NCBI GenBank assembly: GCA_965203565.1
Contig: OZ241896.1
Span: 1,488,001 to 1,552,000 of the forward strand
Length of the DNA stretch: 64,000 bases
Direction of reading: 5' to 3'
DNA from: JAAXGX01 sp965203565
GTDB taxonomy: Bacteria; Acidobacteriota; Vicinamibacteria; Vicinamibacterales; UBA8438
Shown in pieces: positions 24,595-33,685 of this stretch. The notes beneath the pieces are model-generated. The model was not told the origin of the DNA and ran no database searches. It was given only the letters and a program-made list of their open reading frames with translations. How positions within the stretch are numbered: position 1 is the stretch's first letter; every line of letters begins with the position of its first letter. Position numbers and translations under genes: made by a program.

Positions 24595-26853
24595 ATGCGA
24601 CTCTTGCATCGAATCCCGCGGCTCGCGGCGCTGGTCCTGGTCCTGTCGGGCCCGGCCGCCGCGCAGGAGCGACAGGACGCGTCCGACCCGGACTCCGGCG
24701 CGGGCCAGGCGGGCGGCGCGCCGCTCACCTTCCTCGATTCCGTCACCGTGACGGCCACGCAGCGGCCGGCGCCCGTGCGGGAGACGCCGGGCAAGGTGAC
24801 GGTCATCGACGACGCGGCCATCCAGGGGAGGCTGTTCGAGAATCTGGCCGACTTGGTCAAGTACGAGCCGGGCGTGTACGTCGCCAACAACCTGACCCGG
24901 CTCGGCCTCAACGGATTCAACATCCGGGGGATCGGCAGGAACCGGGTGATGACGCAGGTGGACGGCGTCCAGACGTCGGAGCAGTTCGACTTCGGCCCGT
25001 TCAACGTCCACCAGTCGGGGATTGACGTCGATGCGCTGAAGTCGGTCGAGATCGTGCGGAGCGCCAACTCCGCGCTGTACGGCAGCGACGCCCTCGGCGG
25101 CGTGGTGTCGCTCTTCACCAAGGACCCGGCCGACTATCTCCGCGGCCGGCGGCTCCACGCCGGCGCCAAGATCACGTGGGACGGCCGCGCCCGCGACACC
25201 AGCGGCAACTTCGTCCTGGCGGGCGGCGACGAACGGATCCAGGGATCGCTCTTCGCGAGCGTCCGGCGCGGCGGCGAGATCCGCAACCAGGGAACGGTGG
25301 AGACGGCCGACGGCGCCCGCACGGCTCCCAACCCGCAGGACGTCGCGGGGATGCAGGCGCTGGCCAAGGCGGTCTTCACCGCGGCGCCGGGCAACGTCTG
25401 GCGCATGACGGCGGAGACGTACGACGCCCGCGTCGAGACCGACTGGCTTTCGGACCGGGGGCGCACCGATCTGGGCTTCATCTCGTACGTCACGACCGAC
25501 TCCAGCGCGGTGGACACCCAGGACCGGCGGCGGCTGTCGCTCGACCATGCGCTGGCCGGCCGCGGCCTCGACCTGCTGACGTGGCAGGTGTACGGCCAGT
25601 TCAACGACACGTCGCAGGTGGTCGACCGCGAACGCCTGACGTTCGCCTTCGGGCCGCCGACCCCGTCGCTGCGCCACGGGACGGTCGACTACGAGCAGGT
25701 CGGCTACGGCGGCGCGGCGCAAGGGCAGCAGCAGCTCGGCAGTCCGGACGGCGGCGCGCTGCTCACGTTCGGCGCCAGCTTCAAGACCGACCGGTTCGAC
25801 ATCGTGCGCGACCGGACCGAGACGCACGCGCGCACCGGGGCGCCCGTGCCGACGAGCCTGATCTTCCCGACCAAGTACTTCCCCCGAAGCGACGTCGCCG
25901 AGACCGGCGCGTACGTGCAGGCCGAGCTCCGGTTCGGCCGGTTCACGCTGGTTCCCGGCGTGCGCTACGACCACTTCAGGCTCGACGCCGACCAGGCCGA
26001 TCCGATCTTCCTGGCGAGCTTGAACCCGGAGCCGGCCGACTTCTCGGACGGCGCGGTGTCGCCCAGAATCGGCGCGGCGGTGCGGCTGACCGACGTGGTG
26101 ACCGTGCACGCCCAGTACGCCGGCGGGTTCCGGGCGCCGCCGTACAGCGACGTCAACTCCGGCTTCTCGAACCCGCAGGGCGGCTACGTGACGCTGCCGA
26201 ACCCGGACCTGCGCGCCGAGACGAGCGACAACTTCGAGGCGGGCGTGCGGACGACGTTCGATCGCGCCAGCCTCGACCTCACCCTCTTCACCAACCGGTA
26301 CGACGGCTTCATCGAGCTGACCGACGTCGGATTCAATCCCCGCACCCGGCTCCTCGAATTCCAGAGCCGGAACCTCGATCAGGCGCGGATCAACGGGTTC
26401 GAGCTGCGCGCCGAGGGGCGCCTCGGCGACGACGTGACGGTCCGCGGCAGCTACGCGCGGATCGACGGAACGGAGATCGCGCAGGGCGCGGCGGCGCCGC
26501 CGCTCGCGGCCGAGACGCCGCTCGGGTCGGTGGCGCCCAACGAGGGGGTGATCGGCGTCCGCTACGTCCGGCCGACCGGGCGCTGGGGCGGCGAGCTGTC
26601 GGTCCGGCTGGTCGAAGCGTACGCCCACGGCGACGCGGAGCAGTACGCGCCGGAGGCTCACCAGGTGGTCGACGCGGTCGGCTTCGTCTCGCTCGCCGAG
26701 GCTCTCACCCTCCGGCTCGGACTGCTCAACCTGACCGACGCCCGGTACTTCGAGTGGTGGAACGTGCGAGGACGCGGGGCGGACGACCCGGTGATTGACC
26801 GCTACTCGAGCCCGGGCGTCAGCTTCGTCGGCTCCCTGGGATACGACTGGTGA
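24595..26853 (+). CDS. TonB-dependent heme/hemoglobin-type receptor
   Basis: The 752-residue outer-membrane protein has a signal peptide (LAALVLVLSGPAAAQ) and a TonB box-like VTVTATQRPAPVRETPG. The plug (FENLADLVKYEPGVYV, GFNIRGIGRNRVMTQVDGV, VEIVRSANSALYGSDALGG, ~75-180) is typical of hemoglobin/transferrin receptor families. The barrel ends VGSLGYDW. It follows the propeller gene after 130 bp and precedes a 71-residue gene by four bases. Heme or iron-protein uptake is inferred from the plug family. Confidence 0.88.
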   Translation: MRLLHRIPRLAALVLVLSGPAAAQERQDASDPDSGAGQAGGAPLTFLDSVTVTATQRPAPVRETPGKVTVIDDAAIQGRLFENLADLVKYEPGVYVANNLTRLGLNGFNIRGIGRNRVMTQVDGVQTSEQFDFGPFNVHQSGIDVDALKSVEIVRSANSALYGSDALGGVVSLFTKDPADYLRGRRLHAGAKITWDGRARDTSGNFVLAGGDERIQGSLFASVRRGGEIRNQGTVETADGARTAPNPQDVAGMQALAKAVFTAAPGNVWRMTAETYDARVETDWLSDRGRTDLGFISYVTTDSSAVDTQDRRRLSLDHALAGRGLDLLTWQVYGQFNDTSQVVDRERLTFAFGPPTPSLRHGTVDYEQVGYGGAAQGQQQLGSPDGGALLTFGASFKTDRFDIVRDRTETHARTGAPVPTSLIFPTKYFPRSDVAETGAYVQAELRFGRFTLVPGVRYDHFRLDADQADPIFLASLNPEPADFSDGAVSPRIGAAVRLTDVVTVHAQYAGGFRAPPYSDVNSGFSNPQGGYVTLPNPDLRAETSDNFEAGVRTTFDRASLDLTLFTNRYDGFIELTDVGFNPRTRLLEFQSRNLDQARINGFELRAEGRLGDDVTVRGSYARIDGTEIAQGAAAPPLAAETPLGSVAPNEGVIGVRYVRPTGRWGGELSVRLVEAYAHGDAEQYAPEAHQVVDAVGFVSLAEALTLRLGLLNLTDARYFEWWNVRGRGADDPVIDRYSSPGVSFVGSLGYDW

Positions 26854-26857
26854 AACG

Positions 26858-27073
26858 ATGAAACGCATGCAGCGTCACAGCGAATCGGAGACCGTCGCCG
26901 GAGGGTCGCGCCTCGCCGTGCATCAGTGCGGGCACGGCCTGATCCACCTGCGGGTGGACCGCGTCACCCTCACGCTCCGGCCGGACGAGTTCCGCCGGCT
27001 CGCCCTGCTCGTCAGCGAGGCGCACGTCCGGCTGGGCGCGCGGGAGATCGTCCGGGAGTGCGCCGCGCACTGA
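26858..27073 (+). CDS. small conserved-looking protein of unknown function beside a heme-type receptor
   Basis: The 71-residue protein reads MKRMQRHSESETVAGGSR, then CGHGLIHLRVDRVTLTL, RPDEFRRLALLVSEA. A beta-rich N-terminal half with one CxH motif and an alpha-helical C-terminal half are visible. It starts four bases after the receptor and is therefore probably in the same operon. I do not recognise the family; a small heme-handling role is only a guess from context. Confidence 0.6.
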   Translation: MKRMQRHSESETVAGGSRLAVHQCGHGLIHLRVDRVTLTLRPDEFRRLALLVSEAHVRLGAREIVRECAAH

Positions 27074-27088
27074 GCGCGCGGCGCGGGG

Positions 27089-28387
27089 CTACCGCCGCCG
27101 CTCGCCGATGGCGTAGAGGTAGTCGGCCGTCCGGAGGAAGATCTGGCCGTCGGAGACCGCGGGCGAACTCAGGCAGAAGCCGTCGAGTGCGTTCTCGGCC
27201 AGCACCTCGAACTCGGGCCCGGCCCGCAGGACGGTCGTCACGCCGTCTTCGTTGGTGACGTAGATCCGGCCGCCGGCCAGCACCGGGGAGGCGCTGTAGA
27301 CGCCGCGCCGGATCCGCTCCGGCCCGTAGACCGGCTCGCCCGTCTTCGCGTCCATCGCGAAGACGATCCCCTGGTCGTTGACCACGTAGAGGCGCCGGCC
27401 GTCGCTGACCGGCGTCGGGACGTCCGGGCCGTTGTCGGTCGACCAGACGACGTGCGTCCGCAGCACGTCGCCCCGGCCGCCGGGGCGGAGGGCGAGCAGC
27501 GGCTTGACCCGCGTCGGCGCGTAGATCATCCCGTCGTGGACGACGGGCGACGCGACGATGCGGTAGTCGCGATTCCGCGCCGGGTTCAGGCCGTCGGCCC
27601 GCCACAGCTCCCGCCCGGTTTCCGGATCGTGCCCGGTCACGGCGTCGCCGCCGGTGACGACGATCTCGGTCACGCCGTCGTACTGGAGCAGCGCGGGCGT
27701 CGTGTAGGCGTCGGGCGACTCGTGCACGGCGACCGTCGGCCGCTCCACCCGCCAGACGGTCTCACCGGAGTCGCCGTCGATCCGGAGCAGGTACGACGGG
27801 TCGTCGGTCCGCATGCCGTGCAGGACCTGCACGTAGAGCGCGCCGCCGTGCAGCAGCGGCGACGAAGCATAGCCCCACATGAGCCCGAACGGTCCGTACG
27901 ACGCCTGGAGGTCGCGCGCCCAGAGCGCGTTTCCGTCGAAGTCGAACGCCTTGAGGACGCCGGCGCCGGTCATCGCCCAGACCCGCCGACCGTCGGTCAC
28001 CGGCGACGGCGACGACATGTTGTGCTTGTTCTGACTGCGGTTTCCGCCGCTCAGGTGACGCCGCCAGATCGGCGTCCCCGCGCCGCGGTCGATGCGCCAG
28101 AGCTCGATGTCGTCGTCGTCGACCGCCACGCTCAGGAAGATCCGGCCGCCCGACACGACAGGCGTCGATCCAGACCGCGACGGCAGCGCCAGCTTCCACG
28201 CGACGTTGCGTTCGGCGTCCCAGACGAGCGGCAGGTCGGTTTCGGCGCTGACCCCGTCGCGGGTCGGTCCCCGCCAGTTCGGCCAGTCGCCGGCCTCGGC
28301 CGCGGCCGGCGCCGCGCCGACTATCAGGATGACGGCCGCGGGCAGCGCGGCCGTGAGACGCGTGACGGGCGGCAGTTGCATGCGCAT
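27089..28387 (-). CDS. secreted PQQ-like beta-propeller protein
   Basis: The 432-residue protein has a signal peptide (ALPAAVILIVGAAPAAAEA) and the WPNWRGPTRDGVS opening characteristic of PQQ-like propeller proteins abundant in Acidobacteria and Planctomycetes. Repeated blade motifs follow (GRIFLSVAVDDDDIELW, GVLKAFDFDGNALW, ALYVQVLHGM, RLYVVNDQGIVFAMDAKTG, GRIYVTNEDG). Calcium/PQQ catalytic residues of dehydrogenases are not evident. ATG at 28381 is an alternative start. The gene ends 16 bases from the convergent small gene. Confidence 0.85.
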   Translation of the reverse strand: MRMQLPPVTRLTAALPAAVILIVGAAPAAAEAGDWPNWRGPTRDGVSAETDLPLVWDAERNVAWKLALPSRSGSTPVVSGGRIFLSVAVDDDDIELWRIDRGAGTPIWRRHLSGGNRSQNKHNMSSPSPVTDGRRVWAMTGAGVLKAFDFDGNALWARDLQASYGPFGLMWGYASSPLLHGGALYVQVLHGMRTDDPSYLLRIDGDSGETVWRVERPTVAVHESPDAYTTPALLQYDGVTEIVVTGGDAVTGHDPETGRELWRADGLNPARNRDYRIVASPVVHDGMIYAPTRVKPLLALRPGGRGDVLRTHVVWSTDNGPDVPTPVSDGRRLYVVNDQGIVFAMDAKTGEPVYGPERIRRGVYSASPVLAGGRIYVTNEDGVTTVLRAGPEFEVLAENALDGFCLSSPAVSDGQIFLRTADYLYAIGERRR

Positions 28388-28405
28388 GGTTTTTCGTCGG
28401 CGTGC

Positions 28406-29068
28406 TCACCGCGCCGCGGCGAGGCCGGCCGGACACGGAACCCCGGTTCCGCCGAGGCCGCAGTAGCCGGCCGGGTTCTTCGCCAGATACTGCTGGTGGA
28501 GCTCCTCGGCGTAGTAGAACTCGCCCGCCGGCAGGATCTCGGTCGTGATCCGTCCGTGGCCGGCGGCCAGGAGGGCCTGCTCGTAGGCGTCGCGGGAGGC
28601 CTCGGCGGCCGCCCGCTGCGCGTCGTCGACGCAGTAGATCGCCGAGCGGTACTGCGTCCCCACGTCGCCGCCCTGCCGCATCCCCTGCGTCGGGTCGTGG
28701 CCCTCCCAGAACACGGTCAGCAGCCGCTCGAAGCTGACGGCGGCCGGGTCGAAGACGGCCAGCACCGCCTCGGCATGGCCGGTCCGGCCGCTGCACACCT
28801 CGTGGTAGGTCGGGTTCGGGGTCGCGCCGCCCGCGTAGCCGGCCGCCGTCGTCAGGACGCCCGGCTCCCGCCACAGCTTCCGTTCGGCGCCCCAGAAGCA
28901 GCCCATCCCGAAGAGGGCGCGTTCGGCGCCGTCCGGAAACGGCGGCTCCAGCGGGGCGCCGCTCACCGCGTGCCGGGCCGGCACGGGCATCCGGTCCGGC
29001 CGGCCGGCCAGAGCTTCCTCCGGCTTCGGCAGGACCAGCTTGCGCGGGTCGATCAGTGCGTTCCACAT
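28406..29068 (-). CDS. msrA: peptide-methionine (S)-S-oxide reductase
   Basis: MsrA repairs oxidised methionine. The 220-residue protein has the catalytic GMGCFWGAE (~54-61), GYAGGATPNPTYHEVCSGRTGHAEAV in two conserved blocks, FWEGHDPTQG, QYRSAIY and the C-terminal resolving-cysteine region PAGYCGLGGTGVPCP. The ATG at 29068 gives the family's usual start (MWNALIDPRKLVLP). It is divergently oriented to msrP, so both methionine-repair enzymes share one intergenic region of 83 bp. Confidence 0.94.
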   Translation of the reverse strand: MWNALIDPRKLVLPKPEEALAGRPDRMPVPARHAVSGAPLEPPFPDGAERALFGMGCFWGAERKLWREPGVLTTAAGYAGGATPNPTYHEVCSGRTGHAEAVLAVFDPAAVSFERLLTVFWEGHDPTQGMRQGGDVGTQYRSAIYCVDDAQRAAAEASRDAYEQALLAAGHGRITTEILPAGEFYYAEELHQQYLAKNPAGYCGLGGTGVPCPAGLAAAR

Positions 29069-29151
29069 GACGGGATCGCCGGCCGGCCGCCGGACGTTTG
29101 ATGATAGTCTGTAACGGTCCACGGGACAACGGTCGATGAGGGGAGGCGGTC

Positions 29152-30177
29152 GTGGGGCAACGATTCACCGCGAAGATTCCGTCGCATCGGATCACTCCGC
29201 CTGACGTTTTCTTCAACCGGCGGCAGTTCCTGTCGGCGCTCGGCGCCGGCGTCCTCGCGCCGCCGCTGGCCGCCTGCGCGGCCGGCGCGTCCCAGCGCCC
29301 GCAGTCGTCGCTGCTCGACGTCCCGCTGAGCCGCCCCGACGTCTTCCCGGCGCCGCGCAACGCCGCGTTCGACGCGCCGCCGGCGGCGATCGGCCGGCAG
29401 GCGATGACGCCGCGCGACGTGGCGGCCTCCCACAACAACTTCTACGAGTTCCTGTCCGGGCGCGGCGGGCCGGTCTGGCAGTTCTGCGGCGACTTCGAGG
29501 TGGAGCCGTGGCGGGTCGAGCTCGCCGGCGAGTGCAACAACCCGATGACGCTCGACCTCGACGACCTGTTCGCCTTCGACCACGAGGAGCGGGTCTGCCA
29601 CTTCCGGTGCGTCGAGCGGTGGGCGATGAACGTGCCGTGGTCCGGCTTCCCGCTGAGCCGGTTGATCGAGCAGGCCGACCCGACCGCCGCCGCGCGGTAC
29701 GTCCGCTTCGAGACCGCGGTGAAGCCCGAGCAGATGCCGGGCGTGACCGGCTCTCCGTGGTACCCCTGGCCGTACCACGAGGGCCTGCGTCTCGACGAGG
29801 CGATGAACGAGCTGACGATGGTGGCCACCGGCGTCTACGGCGCGCCGCTGCTCCGGCAGCACGGCGCGCCGGTCCGGATCGTCGCGCCCTGGAAGTACGG
29901 CTACAAGAACCCGAAGTCGATAGTGAAGATCGAGTTCGTCCGGGACGAGCCGTCGATCTTCTGGCAGGTCCAGCCGCACGAGTACGGCTTCCTCTCGAAC
30001 GTCAACCCGAACATACCGCATCCCCGGTGGCCGCAGAACGTCTCGTACTGGCTCGACACCGAGGAGCAGTTCGGCACGCCGATCTACAACGGGTACGGGG
30101 AGTACGTCGCGGCGCTGTACCCCGACGAGCCGCTCGAGCCGCAACGCCCGCTCTCGCCGGGGCAGACGGCGCGGTGA
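29152..30177 (+). CDS. msrP: protein-methionine-sulfoxide reductase catalytic subunit, molybdoenzyme
   Basis: The 341-residue protein begins with a Tat-type signal (NRRQFLSALGAGVLAPPLAACA). It then carries the sulfite-oxidase-like Mo fold with the molybdopterin-ligating cysteine in CHFRCVERWAMNVPW and motifs SHNNFYEFLSG, PWYPWPYHEGLRLDEAMNE, YGYKNPKSIVKIEF and YNGYGEYVAALY. MsrP (YedY) repairs oxidised methionines in the periplasm. The heme-binding membrane partner MsrQ is not adjacent. The GTG start at 29152 is preceded by GGGGAGG. The modABC molybdate transporter in this window could feed its cofactor. Confidence 0.92.
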   Translation: MGQRFTAKIPSHRITPPDVFFNRRQFLSALGAGVLAPPLAACAAGASQRPQSSLLDVPLSRPDVFPAPRNAAFDAPPAAIGRQAMTPRDVAASHNNFYEFLSGRGGPVWQFCGDFEVEPWRVELAGECNNPMTLDLDDLFAFDHEERVCHFRCVERWAMNVPWSGFPLSRLIEQADPTAAARYVRFETAVKPEQMPGVTGSPWYPWPYHEGLRLDEAMNELTMVATGVYGAPLLRQHGAPVRIVAPWKYGYKNPKSIVKIEFVRDEPSIFWQVQPHEYGFLSNVNPNIPHPRWPQNVSYWLDTEEQFGTPIYNGYGEYVAALYPDEPLEPQRPLSPGQTAR

Positions 30178-31706
30178 TTCCCGCAACGCCGCCGGACGAC
30201 GAGCACGACCGGCGGCTTCTGGCGAACGTCCGCCCGCCGGAGTGGAGGAATCCGGCGCCGGCCGGCCGCTACAACCTCGTGGTCGTCGGCGCGGGCACGG
30301 CCGGTTTGGTGACGGCGGCGGTGGGCGCCGGCCTCGGCGCGCGGGTCGCCCTCGTGGAGCGCCACCTGATGGGCGGCGACTGCCTCAACGTCGGCTGCGT
30401 CCCGTCGAAGGCGGTGGTCCGGGCGGCGCGCGCCTGGGCCGCCGAACGGCGCGGCGGGCAGTTCGGCCTGGAGCCGCAGGTCCCCGGCGGCGGGCGGGGC
30501 GACTTCGGCGCGGTCATGACCCGGATGCGCCGGCTCCGGGCCCGGCTCAGCCGGGTCGATTCGGCGCAGCGGTTCACCGATCTCGGCGTGGACGTCTTCC
30601 TCGGCGACGGGCGGTTCACCGGTCCGGACGCCGTCGAGGTGGCCGGCGCGACGCTCCGGTTTCGCCGGGCCGCCGTCTGCACCGGCGCGCGCGCCGCCGC
30701 GCCTCCCGTTCCGGGCCTGGCGGAGGCGGGGTACCTCACCAACGAGACGCTCTTTTCGCTGACCGAGCTGCCGGCCCGGCTCGCCGTCATCGGCGCCGGC
30801 CCGATCGGCTGCGAGATGGCGCAGTCGTTCGCGCGGTTCGGGAGCGCCGTGACGCTGATCGAGCAGGCCGGCCGCATCCTGCCGCGCGAGGACCCGGACG
30901 CCGCCGCCCTCGTGCAGGCCCGCATGGAGGCGGACGGCGTGCGGTTCGCCCTCGGCGCCGGCGTCACCGGCGTCGCGCGGCGCGGCGCGGGCAAGGCGAT
31001 CCGGTACAGCGCCGGCGGGCGGGACCACGAGATTGCGGTCGACGCCATCCTGGTCGGCGTCGGCCGCAAGCCGAACGTCGAGCGCCTCGGGCTGGAGCAG
31101 GCCGGGGTGCGGCACGACGCCTCGGGCGTCACGGTGGACGAGACGCTGCGGACGAGCAATCGCCGGATCTATGCCGCCGGCGACGTCTGCTTCCCGCTGA
31201 AGTTCACCCACGCCGCCGACGCGATGGCGCAGCTCCTGATCCGCAACGCCCTGTTCCCCCACCCGTTCGGTCTCGGCCGCGGCTCGACCGCCTCCCTCGT
31301 CATCCCGTGGTGCACCTACACCGAGCCGGAGATCGCGCACGTCGGGATGCACGAGGCCGACGCCCGCGCCCGAGGGATCGCGGTGGAGACGTTCACCCAG
31401 CGGTTCGACGAGGTCGACCGCGCGGTGCTGGACGGCGAGGACGACGGGTTCGCCCGGGTCCACGTGCAGCAGGGCGGCGACCGGATCCTCGGGGCGACGA
31501 TCGTCGGCAGCCACGCGGGCGAGATGATCAGCGAGGTCACGGTGGCGATGCGGGCGGGCGCCGGCCTCGGCGTCATCGGCGGCGCCGTCCATCCGTACCC
31601 CACGCAGGCCGACGCCCTGCGGAAGGCGGCGAACCAGTTGCGGCGGGCGCGGTTCTCGTCCGGCCAGAAGAAATTGCTGAGCCGCTGGTTCGCCTGGCGG
31701 CGCTGA
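30174..31706 (+). CDS. FAD-dependent pyridine nucleotide-disulfide oxidoreductase (mercuric reductase-like)
   Basis: The 510-residue flavoprotein has an N-terminal extension of about 40 residues. Motifs are the FAD site VVVGAGTAGLVTAAVGAGLG, the redox disulfide GGDCLNVGCVPSKA, the NAD site VIGAGPIGCEMAQSFARFG, GRKPNVE, the second FAD motif IYAAGDVC, and the C-terminal dimer interface with HPYPTQADAL. The MerA-specific C-terminal CC pair is absent, so mercury reduction is unlikely; general disulfide or quinone reduction fits better. The GTG start overlaps the msrP stop (GTGA), suggesting translational coupling and perhaps delivery of electrons to that pathway. Confidence 0.85.
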   Translation: MIPATPPDDEHDRRLLANVRPPEWRNPAPAGRYNLVVVGAGTAGLVTAAVGAGLGARVALVERHLMGGDCLNVGCVPSKAVVRAARAWAAERRGGQFGLEPQVPGGGRGDFGAVMTRMRRLRARLSRVDSAQRFTDLGVDVFLGDGRFTGPDAVEVAGATLRFRRAAVCTGARAAAPPVPGLAEAGYLTNETLFSLTELPARLAVIGAGPIGCEMAQSFARFGSAVTLIEQAGRILPREDPDAAALVQARMEADGVRFALGAGVTGVARRGAGKAIRYSAGGRDHEIAVDAILVGVGRKPNVERLGLEQAGVRHDASGVTVDETLRTSNRRIYAAGDVCFPLKFTHAADAMAQLLIRNALFPHPFGLGRGSTASLVIPWCTYTEPEIAHVGMHEADARARGIAVETFTQRFDEVDRAVLDGEDDGFARVHVQQGGDRILGATIVGSHAGEMISEVTVAMRAGAGLGVIGGAVHPYPTQADALRKAANQLRRARFSSGQKKLLSRWFAWRR

Positions 31707-31765
31707 CGCCGGGCGCGCCGTCCCCTCGGTGCGGCGCGAAGGCTCCGCCCCGGGCGGCGCCGGCG

Positions 31766-33685
31766 TCAGCCGACCGCCGCTTCCGGCGCGGCGCCGACCT
31801 GCCGGCGCACGGCCGCGGCGACGTGCGCCGCCGAGATGCCGTACCGGTCGAGCAGCTCGTCCGGTTTTCCGCTGCGCGGGACCTCGCGCACCGCCAGACG
31901 GCGCACCGTGACGCCATGCTCGGCCACCGCCTCGGCGACGGCGTCGCCGAGTCCCCCGGCGGCGTAATGGTCCTCCACGGTGATGATCCGCCGGCCGGTC
32001 AGCAGGCCGGCGCGCACCAGGGTCGGCGCGTCGACCGGCTGCACCGAGTAGGCGTCGATGACCCGGATCCGGATCCCTTCCCGCAGCAGCTCCTGGTACG
32101 CCTTGCGCGCCTCGAAGACGGTGATCCCCGCCGCCACCACGGTGGCCGCGTCGTCGCCGCTCTCGTGCAGGACCTTCGAGCCGCCGATCTCGAACCGCTC
32201 CTCGTTCGGATAGATCACCTCGGTCTTCGGACGGCTGGTGCGGAGGTACGCCATTCCGCGGTGGGCGGCGGCGGCCGCCGTCAGACGCTCGGCGCTGACC
32301 GCGTCGCACGGATAGAGGACCACGCAGCCCGGCACGCCGCGCATCATCGCCAGGTCTTCGAGCGCCATCTGCGACGGGCCGTCCTCCCCGATCGAGACGC
32401 CGGCGTGCGACCCCGCGAACTTGACGTTCGCCGTCCGCCCGCCGATGCCGGCCATCCGGATGAAGTCGGATGCGCGGGTGAGGAAGCAGGCGAACGTCGA
32501 CGGGAACGGGATGGCGCCGCGGCTGGCGAGGCCGGCGGCGGCGCCGGCCATCACCTGCTCCGCGATCTGCGTCTCGTAGAACCGGTCGCCGTGCGCCCGC
32601 TCGAACTTCTCGCTGAACGTCGAGTTGGAGACGTCGGCGTCGAGCGCCACCACGCGCGGGTCGGCCGCGCCGAGCGCGGCGAGCGCCGCGCCGTACGCCT
32701 CCCGGGTCGCCACCTTCGCCCCGATAACGTAGTCCGGACCCGCCGCCGCGGGCCGCGCGGCGGCGAACAGCGCGGCCGGCCGGGTCGGCGGGGGCGGGAT
32801 GGACGGATGCGCCGCGCCGGGGACCAGACGCCGTTCGAGGGCGGCGAGCGTCCGGTCCAGATCGGCGCCCTTCGGAACCGGCTTGCCGTGCCACCCGTCC
32901 CGCCCCTCCATCGACGGGATCCCTTTCCCCTTGAGCGTGCGGGCGAGGATGACGGTCGGGCGGCCGGACGTGCGGCGCGCTTCGCCCAGCGCGTCGAGCA
33001 ACGCCCCGTGGTCGTGGCCGTCGACGGCGACGGCATGCCACCCGAACGCCCGCCACCGCCGGGCGTGCGCCTCCAGGTCGCGCCCCCACGGGGTCGCCCG
33101 GCTCTGGCCGTACCCGTTGACGTCGGTGATGGCGCACAGGTTGTCGAGCGCGAAACGCTCCCCGGCCTGCGCCGCCTCCCACACCGACCCTTCGGCCGAT
33201 TCGCCGTCGCCGATCAGGACGTACGTCCGGTAGTCGGACCCGATGCGGCGCGCGTTGAGGGCGATGCCGACCGCCGCGCAGATTCCCTGTCCGAGCGAAC
33301 CGGTCGCCACGTCGACGAACGGCAGCCTCGGCGTGGGATGCCCCTCGAGGTCGCTGTCCAGCCTCCGCAGCGCCGGCAGGTCGGCGTGCGACAGCAGTCC
33401 CGCTTCGGCCCACGCGGCGTACAGCAGCGGCGCCGCATGGCCTTTCGACAGTACGAACCGGTCGTTGTCTTCGTGCTGCGGGTCGCGCGGATCGAACCGC
33501 ATCTCGGCGAAGAACAGGGTGGCGACGATGTCGGCCGCCGAGCAGCAGCTCGACGGATGTCCGCTGCCCGCCTCGGACGTCGCGCGGACCGACTCGATGC
33601 GCAGCCGGGCGGCGACGTTCTGCAGAGCGGGGATCAGCGACGGCCTGTCGGCGGGCACGCGCACCTCCGGTGCGGAGTCTAGCAT
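31766..33685 (-). CDS. tkt: transketolase
   Basis: Thiamine-diphosphate enzyme of the pentose phosphate pathway. The ~639-residue protein has SEAGSGHPSSCCSAADIVATLFF (~38-60), DRFVLSKGHAAPLLYA, GSLGQGICAAVGIA, the ThDP motif IGDGESAEGSVWEAA followed by NGYGQS, and the pyrimidine-domain ETQIAEQVMAGAAAGLA with FACFLTRASDFIR. The C-terminal domain includes VEDHYAAGGLGDAVAE. The ATG at 33685 overlaps the stop codon of the upstream thioredoxin-domain gene. Confidence 0.94.
   Translation of the reverse strand: MLDSAPEVRVPADRPSLIPALQNVAARLRIESVRATSEAGSGHPSSCCSAADIVATLFFAEMRFDPRDPQHEDNDRFVLSKGHAAPLLYAAWAEAGLLSHADLPALRRLDSDLEGHPTPRLPFVDVATGSLGQGICAAVGIALNARRIGSDYRTYVLIGDGESAEGSVWEAAQAGERFALDNLCAITDVNGYGQSRATPWGRDLEAHARRWRAFGWHAVAVDGHDHGALLDALGEARRTSGRPTVILARTLKGKGIPSMEGRDGWHGKPVPKGADLDRTLAALERRLVPGAAHPSIPPPPTRPAALFAAARPAAAGPDYVIGAKVATREAYGAALAALGAADPRVVALDADVSNSTFSEKFERAHGDRFYETQIAEQVMAGAAAGLASRGAIPFPSTFACFLTRASDFIRMAGIGGRTANVKFAGSHAGVSIGEDGPSQMALEDLAMMRGVPGCVVLYPCDAVSAERLTAAAAAHRGMAYLRTSRPKTEVIYPNEERFEIGGSKVLHESGDDAATVVAAGITVFEARKAYQELLREGIRIRVIDAYSVQPVDAPTLVRAGLLTGRRIITVEDHYAAGGLGDAVAEAVAEHGVTVRRLAVREVPRSGKPDELLDRYGISAAHVAAAVRRQVGAAPEAAVG

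Noticed and set aside
30084..33682. Very long open frames of 1,100 or more codons on both strands over the flavoprotein and transketolase genes
   Set aside because: They are shadows in G+C-rich DNA, with arginine/proline/alanine-rich nonsense products, while the recognised genes lie in other frames.
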